NCBI GenBank assembly: GCA_029876055.1
Contig: CM056876.1
Span: 2,666,001 to 2,730,000 of the forward strand
Direction of reading: 5' to 3'
Length of the DNA: 64,000 nt
Source of the DNA: Madurella fahalii
Taxonomy: Eukaryota > Ascomycota > Sordariomycetes > Sordariales
The position numbers and the translations under genes are program-made. Below are positions 1-10,764 of this stretch, piece by piece. Numbering within the stretch: the first letter of the stretch is position 1; each line of letters starts with the position of its first letter. Under the pieces are notes generated by a model, which did no database searches, was not told the DNA's origin, and saw only the letters and a list, made by a program, of their open reading frames with translations.

Positions 1-993
1 GTCCTCGTAGTAGAAAGGGAGATCGTGTCGCCCCGTTACCATGCGGAGGTATTTGAATTTGGATCCGGAATGCAGGAAACCCTGGATATTTCCCCGTAAG
101 TGGAGCAAGATGCCACCCCAGTTGCCTACGGATAGCAGTGGCACCTCGATGTCGCCCATGTCATACTCCTTGGAAGCATAATACTCCTGGTCCCGGAACC
201 GGTTCACCTTGTTATCCGCATTCTGGTCTCTTCTACTTGCTACCAGCACATCTTCGGGCAAATCCCCCTCGATTGTGTCTCGGCCCCAACCCCGAGCGGC
301 ACGACCCGGTAAACCGTACTGATTGCTGACGACCTGTCGGTCCCACCAGAACCGGATGAAGGCGTTGGAAAGGATGCCCCCATGACGGCATCGATCTCTG
401 TAGTAGTCCGACATGCCCTCCCACGGGACCATGGCCGCGAGGCCCCTTGGCTTTCGGGCTGCCACGCGCCACTGACTGCCGGCATAGTAACTGATACCCA
501 GCAGGCCGACCTTGCCGGAAGACCAGGGCTGCTCGGCGGTCCACTCGATGAGGTCGCAGAAGGCTTCGCTAGTGTCACGCGACATGGTGTCCAGGATGCC
601 TGGCGACTGGCCGGTGCCTAGTTCATCAGCACGCACGACCGCGTAGCCATGGCGGGCCCAGAAGGCTGGGTCGGGTGTCTCCCACGCCGAGTGAGCGGAT
701 TTGTGTTGGGGGTTGACTTCCGAGAACGACTTGGCATGAAATCTGGAGTACTAGTTAGTAATTAGGCCGTCAATTGTGGCCGGCGGTTGGTTAGCATACA
801 CACTATAGTGGATGTCCTTTCCGTACGGGCCGTACGTGACGAGCACAGGGACGCGAGCGGAATGTTTTGGCCGGTAAACGTTGCATCGTACCAATCCCTT
901 ACCCGTCTGCAAGGGAACGTTCACGTTTTCCTCGAAGACATAATCGTACGAGGCTCTGTCGACAGTAGCAATGTTTCTGGAAGTGTCCGCCAT
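1..993 (-). CDS. CocE/NonD-family serine hydrolase (X-Pro dipeptidyl-peptidase-like), 3' end cut by window edge
   Basis: Predicted exons 993-800 and 742-1 (continuing beyond the edge), with a 57-bp intron 799-743 (donor GTATGC, branch CTAAC, acceptor CCAG). The joined frame stays open for 312 codons. It contains an N-terminal beta-strand region with a PYGKDI motif, an ADELGTGQSPG loop, and the nucleophile elbow GISYYAG, typical of alpha/beta hydrolases of the cocaine-esterase/X-Pro peptidase class. The start ATG at 993 opens with MADTSRN. These enzymes hydrolyse acyl or peptide esters and are usually cytosolic in fungi; the substrate cannot be told from sequence. The catalytic Asp and His lie partly or wholly outside the window. 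No disruption is seen in the visible part. Confidence 0.8.
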
Positions 994-1286
994 GGCATTC
1001 GAGGCAAGAAATCGATCTGCGTTAAATACTTGGGCGGATTGCCAACTGTGGTTCTAAACTGAGTGGTAAAAAACAGAGAGTAGTCGAATCTTGCAAGAAG
1101 CCCGACTAGTAGTTGGGCAACGTACGGGCTGCCTGAACTATGGGCCTCGGACATCCGACAAGCGTCATTCCATCGCAGCATTTGGCCCCACGCTGTAGCT
1201 ATGGTATTATCCGGTGTCTTTTCGATTTCACGTTGAGCCCATCCAACGAGATACGCAAGGCCCTTGATGGCCGTTAGATAGAGCAA
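921..1286 (-). other. unidentified open frame upstream of and overlapping the hydrolase start
   Basis: A 121-codon open frame whose N-terminal two thirds (including a GWAQRE and a WGQMLRWNDACRMSEAH stretch) has protein-like composition. Its 3' end runs into the hydrolase coding region in another frame. I do not recognise the family. It may be the decayed terminal exon of another gene or chance. No splice partner upstream was found. Confidence 0.2.
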
Positions 1287-2676
1287 GCAGCATGGATGTA
1301 GCCCTTAAGCTCACAGGATGTGGGTTCACTTTACACGGGTGGCCAGGTGTGAAGTGTGTATTGTACAGTACGTACCATTGTACCCCACCCAGGACTCCAG
1401 GAGCAGGGTAGCATTCCAAAGCCCGGGAGAAGCGGCTAGAAGGCGTCCCTGCTTGACTGTCCCCTTTCTAACCTTTTGCATTGAAACCAAGGTCTTAGGA
1501 GACGGGTTGGAGTCTGGTACGCCAGGGGCAGGCCTCGTCGCTTCCGAGAGCTAGAAGTTGCGGAATTGATGGTGCTGACCGCAGCGGAGTTCTGCGCCCA
1601 GCTCAATCGACAGGTGTCAGGGAGCTTCCCCGCTCCCGGACTCCCCTGTTACGAAGTCGGCTGCTCAGGCTTTTGGATGGACCAACCAATCAGAACGTCA
1701 ATACCCAACTGGGAGACCCCAATATATGCGTCGATTGCAGGACGGCACCCCCGCGCCTGGATTCGCCTAAGAACGATACTCAAGGAGTAGACGGACATTA
1801 AGAGCCTCTCGCTTCATACTTCATGCTGGACGATTTGGAGATCCCAAGGCTGGTCGTTCCAGGGCCCGGCACGGGTTCTACCCCAGCGCACGTCAGTGAG
1901 CAGGATACCCCACTCCAGCTCCACCGATTGTGTAGGCCCACACAGTATCCGGCGCCGCTTCAATGGCATGTTCGCTTGTTACCCTGGTGTTCTCCCTTGC
2001 TTTTTCTCTGGCGGCGAAACAACAACTCATCCACCGGAAGACGCGGAAAAGCGGGAAAGGATCCCCTCGGTTTCAAGCAGACCAAGTATCGGTTAATAGC
2101 TTCTGCCCGCTCAGCATCAATCGCAGCGGTGAGTCGACCCCTGTGGGGTCGGACCCCTGGTTTACCCCAGATATTCCCCAGATTCCTTTGGGAACTGGGC
2201 TGTTAGCGCAACTGCAGGGCGCTCGGACCAGGTACCTGTTCTTGTTCGAGACAGGCTGTGGCGCCCCTGCAATGTCGTAGCCATCATGATGTACTCGTCA
2301 CGCGATCCCGTGAGCCAGCCAACGTGATCTGTCCAGGCAATTACCCCGCCCGGTCTGACGAAAACAGTCGAGGCAGGAACGATGCAGCAGCTCACAGCCA
2401 ATGCACTGCCCTCACCTAAATGGGCCCCCTATCCCCCGCTCCTCCGCGTCTCCTCTTCCCCTCCTTCTCCCTTTGTCCAACGACATCCGTCATCGTCAGC
2501 TGCCAAACAACACTCCGTCCAAAGAATCATTCCCGGTCTCAGAAGGTAGGTGGATAGAATCAATTCCTGTCTTTCCTTCCATCTGTCATCGAACAGGTCG
2601 CTCATTCGATGCTTTGCTATGCAGAGACTCCTCGATCACCTGATCCGCACGCCTCCAGCACAACACACAATTCAAC
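1287..2676. other. intergenic, no gene recognised
   Basis: Only short overlapping frames without family resemblance or codon pattern. The last 200 bases before 2677 are rich in C/T (for example 2425-2475), as expected for the promoter and 5' leader of the gene starting at 2677. Confidence 0.4.
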
Positions 2677-3396
2677 ATGTCTGAACCGCTCAGCAAGGTC
2701 GACTCCGCCGTCCAAGGCATGGAGCCCGATAAGGCCAAGGATGCCAAGCACCGGCGGGCAAGCTCGAGTGCAAACGGAGTCATGAACATCAACGACCTGG
2801 GTGAGTCCGCTTCATCGCCCTGTTCCCAGCGGGTTCAGTGTCCCCGGAATATCCAGCAGTCGCTAATTCGGCTTGCAATATGCAGAGGCCCAGGGCATTG
2901 AGCTGCAAATTGCCAAGGAGACGCAAAAGACGGGATGGTAAGTTCCCCTGATGCCATGGTCCCATTACCCTAAGGATTCGCGGACAGCTGACACCACCTG
3001 CAGGAAGATTAACACCTCGCCTTCGACAATAGACGACAAGGACATCCTCAAGAAGCCGCTCACAACACCGTTGGTCAAGAAGATTGACCTGCATTTCCCG
3101 CTCGGGTTGGAGGTAACAGCACGGAACCTAAAGGGAGTCACGGTCAAGGACGCGCTGGACGCGATCCACAAGCAGTTCAAGAAGAGGGTGCGTTCCTGCG
3201 ACCCGCGTCAGTTCAATTCCTCGAGGCCAAACTAACCCATTTGTTGCTGCAGGCCGACGACGAGCTCGATCTGCCGTACCTGGCGGGCTTCGAGTGGGAC
3301 AAGGACGAATCATGGACCCGGCTCATCGTGCACCTGCAGAAAGATGCCGGGCAACCCATGGTCAGCAAGAAGAAGAAGAAGGGTGGTGACGAGTAA
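2677..3396 (+). CDS. small conserved fungal protein, DUF6699-like
   Basis: Four predicted exons: 2677-2800, 2886-2937, 3004-3187, 3253-3396, with introns of 85, 66 and 65 bp, all GT-AG and phase-consistent (GTGAGT, GTAAGT and GTGCGT donors). The product is about 167 aa: a hydrophilic N-terminus, then a core containing LVKKIDLHFPLG and VTVKDALDAIHKQFKK, and a lysine-rich tail ending KKKKKGGDE. The core resembles the DUF6699 domain found in many fungal proteins of unknown function; that match is from memory and unverified. No signal peptide or membrane segment, so probably cytosolic or nuclear. It is transcribed divergently from the hydrolase at 1-993. Confidence 0.65.
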
Positions 3397-4336
3397 TGAA
3401 GAGACGATGCTCTGTAACCCCCCTCGTCCCGGTCGTTTGGCTGCTCTCCCCGTTGTCAAGACGAATTTAGGAAGAATGGGTTACGGCGATGGACGCGTAC
3501 CGGAGGAGGAGAGACCAAGCTTTGTTTCTTAATGGCCAACAGGTTGTCATCAGCGCTGTTATTTTAGGGCCAGATGTGCCATTTGGTAGAGGGCGAGATG
3601 GAAAAGGCGGGGGGTGCTTTACTCTGCTCGTCATTCAATGCATCGCATCTCTAGCTTGGGTCCACGATTGTGTTGTGATGATAGTTCCGTGTTCATGCAT
3701 TTGGAGCATTGGAAGCTCACCTAAACCGCGGATGGTTCCATTAACCGTTCAAGTCTTCGGACAGCGGTGGCTCGGTTGGACAGTGTACGATGCGGGGTTG
3801 GTGGGGTTGAACGGTCAGTGACCCGGGCCGTGGACCTAAGGTGCTCCGACCAACACGGCGGAGCGGGCCGGATTTTTACCCACCCTAAGCACCGCTGCTA
3901 AGCTGCCTCTTGCACTTCGATGGTGTAAAGCCATGGGCCGATGGCTCTGCCAGTTCCTTGAAGCACGAGGCAAATTCTATGGCGGTGGGGCTGCAGAAGT
4001 TCAACGGTGTTGAGGGTGTGGGTCGCATACAGGCGGCTAGCTTCGGCCAACTTTGTCAGCCTCGGCACCGCGGAATTGGCGAGTGCGCGTGCGACCTTAC
4101 ACCTCACCAGGCGATGACGGCACGCGGGTCTGCAATTGGCAGTACGACCACCGATCGGAGTACCCTTTGGCATGTATAAAATGGATTTCTTACTATTGCG
4201 CGTTGCGCCTTTTCCTGTTCCTCAATTGCTCTGTGGCCTTCCAGATTGAGCTACGTTCAAGACTCGGAAAACTCACCAACCGAGCCGATCAGAATCCAAT
4301 CAGTTTCCACTCTTCAGAGCAGATAGCGCCGCAAAG
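3397..4336. other. intergenic; 3' end of the DUF6699-like gene and promoter of homogentisate dioxygenase
   Basis: No coding region recognised. The only supported signal is the TATA box at 4175-4180; the 4190-4330 stretch is C/T-rich in places and likely the 5' leader of the dioxygenase. Confidence 0.4.
4175..4180 (+). promoter_or_regulatory. TATA box upstream of homogentisate dioxygenase
   Basis: TATAAA 157 bases before the ATG at 4337; a plausible core promoter element, placed by position and sequence only. Confidence 0.4.
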
Positions 4337-5837
4337 ATGCCCGTTACAAACTTTGCCTTCAAAGAGAAATACAAGTACCAAAACGGCTTCGATTCCTACA
4401 TGGAGTATGTGCGCTGCTGCAACCCCCTTACCCTCATCCTGTCCTCTCTTCTCTCCAACCAGCAACTGACCCCGCTGGGTTACCACCAGATCCGAAGCCG
4501 TCCCCAACGCCCTCCCCACCGGCCAGAACTCACCTCAGAAGCCCCCGCTAGGTCTCTACGCGGAAAAGCTCTCGGGCACAGCCTTCACTGCCCCGCGCCA
4601 CGAGAACAAGCAGACATGGCTGTACCGCATCCTGCCGTCATGCGCCCACCCGCCGTTCGAACCAGCCCCGACTAGAGCTCCAGACGAGGCGTTTGGCGCG
4701 GCGGGTGGAGGGAAGGAGGAGGAGAAAAAGAAGAAGAAGGAGATGCGTTACATCCCGAACCAGCTGCGGTGGGACCCGTTCGACCACGCCGAGCACGACG
4801 ACTTCGTCTCGGGCCTGCGGCTGGTCGCCGGTGCCGGGGACCCCACGCTCAAGCAGGGGATCGGCATCTACGTGTACGCCGCCCGCCGGTCCATGGACGA
4901 GCGCGAGGCCTTCTACTCGGCCGACGGCGAGCTGCTGATCGTGCCGCAGGAGGGCGTGCTCGACATCCGCACCGAGCTGGGCTGGCTGCTCGTCCGCCCC
5001 ATGGAGATCTGCGTCATCCCGCGCGGGGTGCGCTACCAAGTGCGGCTGCCGGCGGGGCCGGCGCGGGGGTACGCGCTGGAGCTGTTCCAGGGCCGGTTCG
5101 TGCTGCCTGAGCTGGGGCCCATCGGGTCCAACGGGCTGGCCAACGCGAGGGATTTCCAGGCGCCCGTGGCGAGCTTCGACGAGGGCGACGGCGCGTTCGG
5201 CGCGACGGCCGCCGACGGCCCCGCCGAGTACACCGTCACGGCCAAGTTCAACAACGCGCTGTTCCGGACGGCGCAGCGCCACACGCCGTTCGACGTGGTG
5301 GCCTGGCACGGAAATTATTACCCCTACAAGTACGACCTGGGGAGGTTCAACACCATCGGCACCGTCTCGTTCGACCACCCGGACCCGAGCATCTTCACGG
5401 TGCTCTCGGCGCCGTCGGACCACCCGGGGACGTCGGTTGCCGACTTTGTCATCTTCCCGCCGAGGTGGCTGGTCGGGGAGGACACCTTCCGTCCGCCGTG
5501 GTACCATCGGAACACCATGAGCGAGTTCATGGGACTCATCCAGGGCGGCTACGACGCCAAGAAGGGCGGCAAGGGAGGGTTCGTCCCCGGCGGCGCGAGC
5601 CTGCACAATGTCATGAGCGGGCACGGCCCGGATGTGGATAGCTACGAGGGCGCCAGGAATGCTGAGCTGAAGCCGGCTAAAGTAGGCGAAGGGAGCTGCG
5701 CCTTCATGTTTGAGAGCTCTATGATGCTGGGCGTCACGGATTGGGGCCTCAAGACGTGCCAGAAGGTGCAGGAGCAGTATAGTGAGCACAGCTGGGGAGG
5801 GGTCAAAGTGCATTGGAAAGGGGCGGCGGGCCAGTAG
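4337..5837 (+). CDS. hmgA: homogentisate 1,2-dioxygenase
   Basis: Exons 4337-4404 and 4490-5837; the 85-bp intron (GTATGT donor, ACCAG acceptor) joins YME to SEAVPNALPTGQNSPQKPP, a hallmark of the family. Product 471 aa, normal length. It opens the ring of homogentisate to maleylacetoacetate in Phe/Tyr breakdown, using Fe(II). Iron ligands are visible: His at about residue 362 and Glu 368 in WYHRNTMSEF, His 401 in SGHGPD; the catalytic His lies in VAWHGNYYPYKYDL near residue 296. A short Lys/Glu-rich run (GGGKEEEKKKKKE, encoded around 4710-4742) sits between the N-terminal part and RYIPNQLRW and looks like a species-specific insertion. No fumarylacetoacetase or maleylacetoacetate isomerase gene is adjacent. 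Confidence 0.97.
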
Positions 5838-7055
5838 ATGGGGGGTGGCTGTGTATGGTCCTCGATTGGTAGGAACGGTAACTTGATGTGTATCTAACAG
5901 ACGCGTAAGGATTGGATGTGATAGTTCCTGAACTGGTAATCGAATCGGACTCCGGGCGCCTGATCATGCACAGTGGAACCATCTTTTCTCGTGGCTCGGA
6001 GGGTGACGTAGACAGACCCCTCGTCCTGCAATGTGTGCCATCATCTATTCGATGGGGCATAGTAGACATATTTTCCGCACCCGGAACTACAGGAACCTGT
6101 GTGTAGATATAGGGTCGGCCCGGGTTGCTCTAACGTTGGGTTGATGTGTGGCGGCTCCATTTCCAACCACCTGGATATGTAGTATTTACCTAGACTACAG
6201 TAACTACAAACTAATAACTCACTGCTGGTGTTGTTTTGAGCTAGCATACGAGGGGGGTATTGTTGCATAGCGGCAACACAGCCCTACTAGTTGTCGGATT
6301 CTAAGCATGTCAACCCAAGGAGCTCATCCGGACCGAGCGCAAGACACGACTACTGGTTCCCAGCGCCGCCAACCACGCAACCCGGTGGCTCGAGATCCGG
6401 CTCTGGTGGGGTATCGCCCCCGCCATTTGTATGGACTGCTTCCCCAGATCTTCGTATGGCAGCCTCCAATTCCGCATTTAGTACTGCCTGGTCTGCTCCA
6501 TTATGGCCAACGGCGTATCTGCCTTGGCCAGTCCTGGAACCAAGGCAGTGGAGGCCAACCTCACCACGAATGCTCGCCCATGCTTTCGCATCTCCACCCT
6601 TCCATTGGGAGACGTGTTTCTGATATCATAGCAATCCAATCCCGTGCTGGAGGCTTCTCAAGAGCCCGGAGCTTTTAAAAGGCGGGGTGGGCTCGTGTAT
6701 GTATGTTCAATCCGGCATCCTCCTGGTACCGGGGTATGACCATTCGGACGTCAAGGTATTCACCCGGCTTCGCCCGGGGTGATCGGTGTCTTCCAGGACG
6801 ACAGCGGTGTGTCTGTTCGCGGGGCGAACCTCCATGCCGTGCTCATTCGAGGTTTTCGTCGTGTTTCAATACCCCTCCAGGGGCTTTTCTCCATCGATTC
6901 GTCTCTGTACCACCCCATTCAATGCGGGTTGCGTACTAGACCACAGCAACCCCAATGCCGTCATGGCCCGGGTCTGTTGCATTCAAACAGACTCTCTACC
7001 GCCGCTTCGTCAAATGATGACACGGGATAAGAGATAAGTCCGTACCCTCTAGCCA
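5838..7055. other. intergenic between convergent genes
   Basis: Lies between the 3' ends of hmgA (+) and the methyltransferase gene (-). Open frames here have no recognisable content. No gene supported. Confidence 0.4.
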
Positions 7056-8813
7056 TCAGCGCAAGGGCTTCCGCCCATGGACGATGTGAAACGGAAAATA
7101 CGAGTGCACACTCGTATCCATGGCCGACTTTCTCACTTCCACCAGGAACATTTCAATTTGCAGCTGGGTCCAGCCCAGCGCCGTGAGCGGCCGCCGGCTG
7201 AGGCCGCGCAGCCCGTCCATGACAATAGTCCGGCAAAATAGGCCGCAGAACCATAGCCGCTTGTCGCGCGGCCACACGCCGATAGGGCATTTGTGTGTTG
7301 TCGTTTGGATGTCTTCAAATCCGGCCTCTTCCATGGCATCCGGCAGGCTGAAGATGGCGTGGAGGTCCGATCCATACATGCGCATACCCGCCGCCATGTA
7401 ATTGATGTAATCGCGGAGCGCATACGGGGTTTGCGGAGTAAGTGATTCGTCGTCGCTTTTCGGACATGTGTAGAGCTCCTGGGCTTCGAAGTAGCCGCCC
7501 GGCTTGAGGTGGCTATGTGTAGGTTAACGACGGTATTCAGTTCACCGAGGATAACGTTCGCTTACCGCATCACCCTCTTCAAGAGCATTTTCAGGTCCCG
7601 GACGGAGTGCAGTGTATGCCTAATGTGAATGAAGTCGTATTTGTTCTCGGGATCTACCCACTCTTCTTCGAAGTCGTCGACAAAGAAGTGGACATTCTCG
7701 GGTACGAAATTAGGTTGTATGGGCGAGAGGTCAATGCCGGTGAATCTCGTGTTTGGGTACTTGTCGCCGACTGTGTGTTTCAATCAACATCATGATTAGC
7801 TTTACCTTCCACCTCCTTTTCCTCGGTTTGTTTGTGACCTCTCCAAGGCGAGTAGTCTTCGTGTCCGTCTCCAATCAGTTGTCATGGTACGGAGTATCTT
7901 GTGCATGGGGGACCGCCAATCCCGCCCTCATATGGGGATGTTGCACGGGTACCGGTGTCCAACGGTGTAGGATTAAGACGTGCCGAATCGGTGTGGCCCT
8001 CCGTTTACCGGCTAGCGCACCCCTCCTCGACGCACGACTTCCGACCATGCCGTGTCCCATGTACCGTGCCAGAAGCCATTCCCGGGAAACCTTTCAACAA
8101 AAAAACAAAAGTTCAAGCACTTACGCTCGACGACCCAGATTCCTGTCCCGGTGCCTGCCGTGATGACGGAAAATTAGCCTCCTGTTTTGTGTCGGACGGG
8201 GTCGGCGTTCTGCGAATGGAGATGGACTGCGGTCCGAGCTTGCCGAATCGGCCGAAATCAAAAGCGAGCGAACTGGAGCGGCACGGCGCTTTCCAACACG
8301 GCGAGACCCAATGAGATGGACCAAACTGAACTCTCACTCACCTAAATCCAGCACCTCAGCGCCAGCCTCCAGCACCGGCTCAACGGGCGCACAAAAATAA
8401 GCGCCGTGACAGAGCATCAAGGCCATGGAATGCTTCATGTCGTCGCGGTTCTGCTCCACGTCGTCGTTGGGAAACGCATACCTCCCGGCTCGATAGGCGT
8501 GGTACCGGAGGCCGCCCTCATAGACGTGTTCCCGAACTGAACTGGTCATGGACGGCGGATATTTGGTCATGTCGGGGTCGAAGACGAAAGGCGCATCCTC
8601 GCCGCCGCTGTCGCTGCCGCTCCGAGGGCCCCCTTCCGGCGTGGGCTGTGCCGCACCTGTGGACTGCGACCTCGCCGCGCGCATGGCTTCGACTGCCGCG
8701 TAGAACTCCTCCTCGGACGTTCCGCCCATTTCCACTGTGATGTTTGTAGAGACGGAGGAGGGACGGGAATGCTGGCTGGATTCTCCCGCTGCGGAAGGCT
8801 CCTCGGAATCCAT
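7056..8813 (-). CDS. LaeA-like S-adenosylmethionine-dependent methyltransferase
   Basis: Predicted exons 8813-8342, 8154-8125, 7770-7566, 7512-7056; introns of 187, 354 and 53 bp, all GT-AG with compatible phases. The tiny 30-bp second exon completes the SAM-binding motif I, VLDLGTGTGIWVVE, split over the junction, which strongly supports the model. Product about 387 aa: a Ser/Glu-rich N-terminus, the EGGLRYHAYRAGRYAFPND block typical of fungal LaeA-like enzymes, motif I, then TGIDLSPIQPNFVPENVHFFVDD (motif II/III region), and LKPGGYFEAQEL. Related proteins regulate secondary metabolism and development; whether this one does, or methylates another target, cannot be told. The C/T-rich tract at about 9250-9300 on the transcribed strand is probably its leader or promoter. 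Confidence 0.85.
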
Positions 8814-10764
8814 GTTCGCCCTCTCTGCTGCTTGGGTCTGCGGGGTGGGGATTTAAGGGTTGCGTACGATTCAGGGTAGACGGATGCGCAGATACGTGGC
8901 GCACAGCGGTGGCTGAGTTGCTTGGAAGCGGCGAAACGGGGAACAGGACAGGAGCTTGATGGCGAAAAGCAAATCTCGGGTACCGAGGGCCTGGTAAGGT
9001 GTGGTCCGGGAAAAGAAAAAAAAAAAATTATTGGAACAAGGGAGCGAAGAGGGTGGGCAGGATCCTGGAGATGTGTCCGGCGCGGCCCATCCTGTCTCGC
9101 TCTAGTTCTCGGGCATCTGAGGAGCGACCAATCCCGGTGCGGAGCGATGGACCTGCCCGCTGGGTCCAAAGCGGGATGGCGAACGGGTAATGGGATGGTG
9201 GTGTGGGGCTGACGGCTTGACTCGCGGAACACAGCTCCGCAGAAACGGCGCGCCGAGGATGGGGGAGGGAGGGAGGAGAGGAGAGGGGCTTGACCCCCTG
9301 CAGCGGCCATGGCATGAAGACATACGCACGCACGTTATCTAGTGTACACTAGTGTAGTGTCCAGTGCACTTAGTATGCAAATCTCTGAGATCTCCAGGCG
9401 TGCTGTGAGACGCTAACAAGGGCCCTGGAGAGCTCTTTGGCCGATGCCGCGTCACCATCCAGTCAGTTATCTGCCCAAGTTGCCGGGATGGCGGTGAGAA
9501 ATCCTCCAGTCCCAACAGTCTGGTTGCCCCTTCGGCTTGGCAAGGGGGGGGGGGGGGTTCCGCTGGCACGGGTGGGGTCGGTGGCCCAATGATGGCTCAA
9601 TGCCGCCAACCTGCTGATCGCTCTCGGCGGTTCCCGCTCAGCCGGAGTGCCTTGGATGGTGGTAACGGCGTCGAGGAGCACGACCACCGTGAAACCCTAC
9701 CGCAAAGGGTTCTCCGAGCCCGCGGCATTGAACGCGAGTTGGTGGGGTCGTGTTCGGCGCGAAGGCGCAGGACAACTGTTTACGGGGAGACAACTTCATC
9801 AAATAATCACTGATGTATGCTCACTCCGATGCCGTCCGACATAAGCCCGAGATCTCGCGGACCGGTCCAGGAAGGATCGAAATGGCTGGATCGGAGACAT
9901 TTGTACACTACACGATTGTTTAGCACGTGGCGCCAAAAGAATGACGGTTATCACACGCCCCGGTTGGCTGGGGGCCGAACCCAACTGAGCTCCACTGATT
10001 TAGGCTTTCAGGCCCTCCATCAAGTGGCCTAAAGGAAGAAGAGAAAAAAAAAAAAGAAAATCAGAGAGAGGCGGATGGTACGTTAGAGGAAGGGTAATCT
10101 CCTGCAGGGTTTAATTAGTAAATAGAATCCAGTCCTTGGCCGCTTTTTCGTTCTATTGGGCTTTGCATAGGTAATCAGTGGAGAACGCTCGCAGCAGAGA
10201 GATTCCCGCACAATTCCCGGGAGGGCGTAGCATCGCCAAACCATTTTTGGCGTTGATGCAGGCTACCCAAGCGCTCCGTCTTCCAGGGCCCAGATTACTC
10301 GTGCCGAGGCTGGAATTGACCCCCCCCCCCAGGTCCATCTTGTCCCTCCATTAGCAGTGTAGTGTATAACCATACTTACCTGACATTATTCAGTTCCAGG
10401 ACACTAAGTTATAACGCGCAACAATGATGATTTACCTAGATGTTGAGTTGGCGGAAACTATCCCTGGGCGTTTAGGCGCCCTGACCAGAGAGAGCTCGAT
10501 CTGCACACCTAGACGCGATCGAATCCCCACCGAACTAATTACCTGAGGTAGGTTACTAGGCCACATTATCATCCATTTCTACCTTCTTCAACAACTACTT
10601 GATGAGTTCATCGATCCACAGCCTTTGTGTCCCGCGTTTGGAGGCGACTTTGGAATAGTCTGCGGGTTATTTCGCCGACAATTTTCAAGATCTAATTAAG
10701 GTACCTAGGTATCTAGGTAAAGCTGTTCTGAATCTTGATTAATTACCTAGCTACCTACAGGCAC
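8814..10764. other. intergenic; promoter side of the LaeA-like gene and 3' flank of the chitinase gene
   Basis: No gene recognised. Contains a 14-G run (9544-9557), a C-run at 10320-10330, and several copies of an ACCTAGGTA-type motif between 10690 and 10760. Confidence 0.4.

Noticed and set aside
4638..5813. 391-codon open frame antisense to homogentisate dioxygenase
   Set aside because: Arg/His/Val-rich shadow caused by GC-rich third positions of the true gene; no family features.
6307..6678. 123-codon plus-strand frame between hmgA and the methyltransferase
   Set aside because: No recognisable domain and no splice partners; likely chance.
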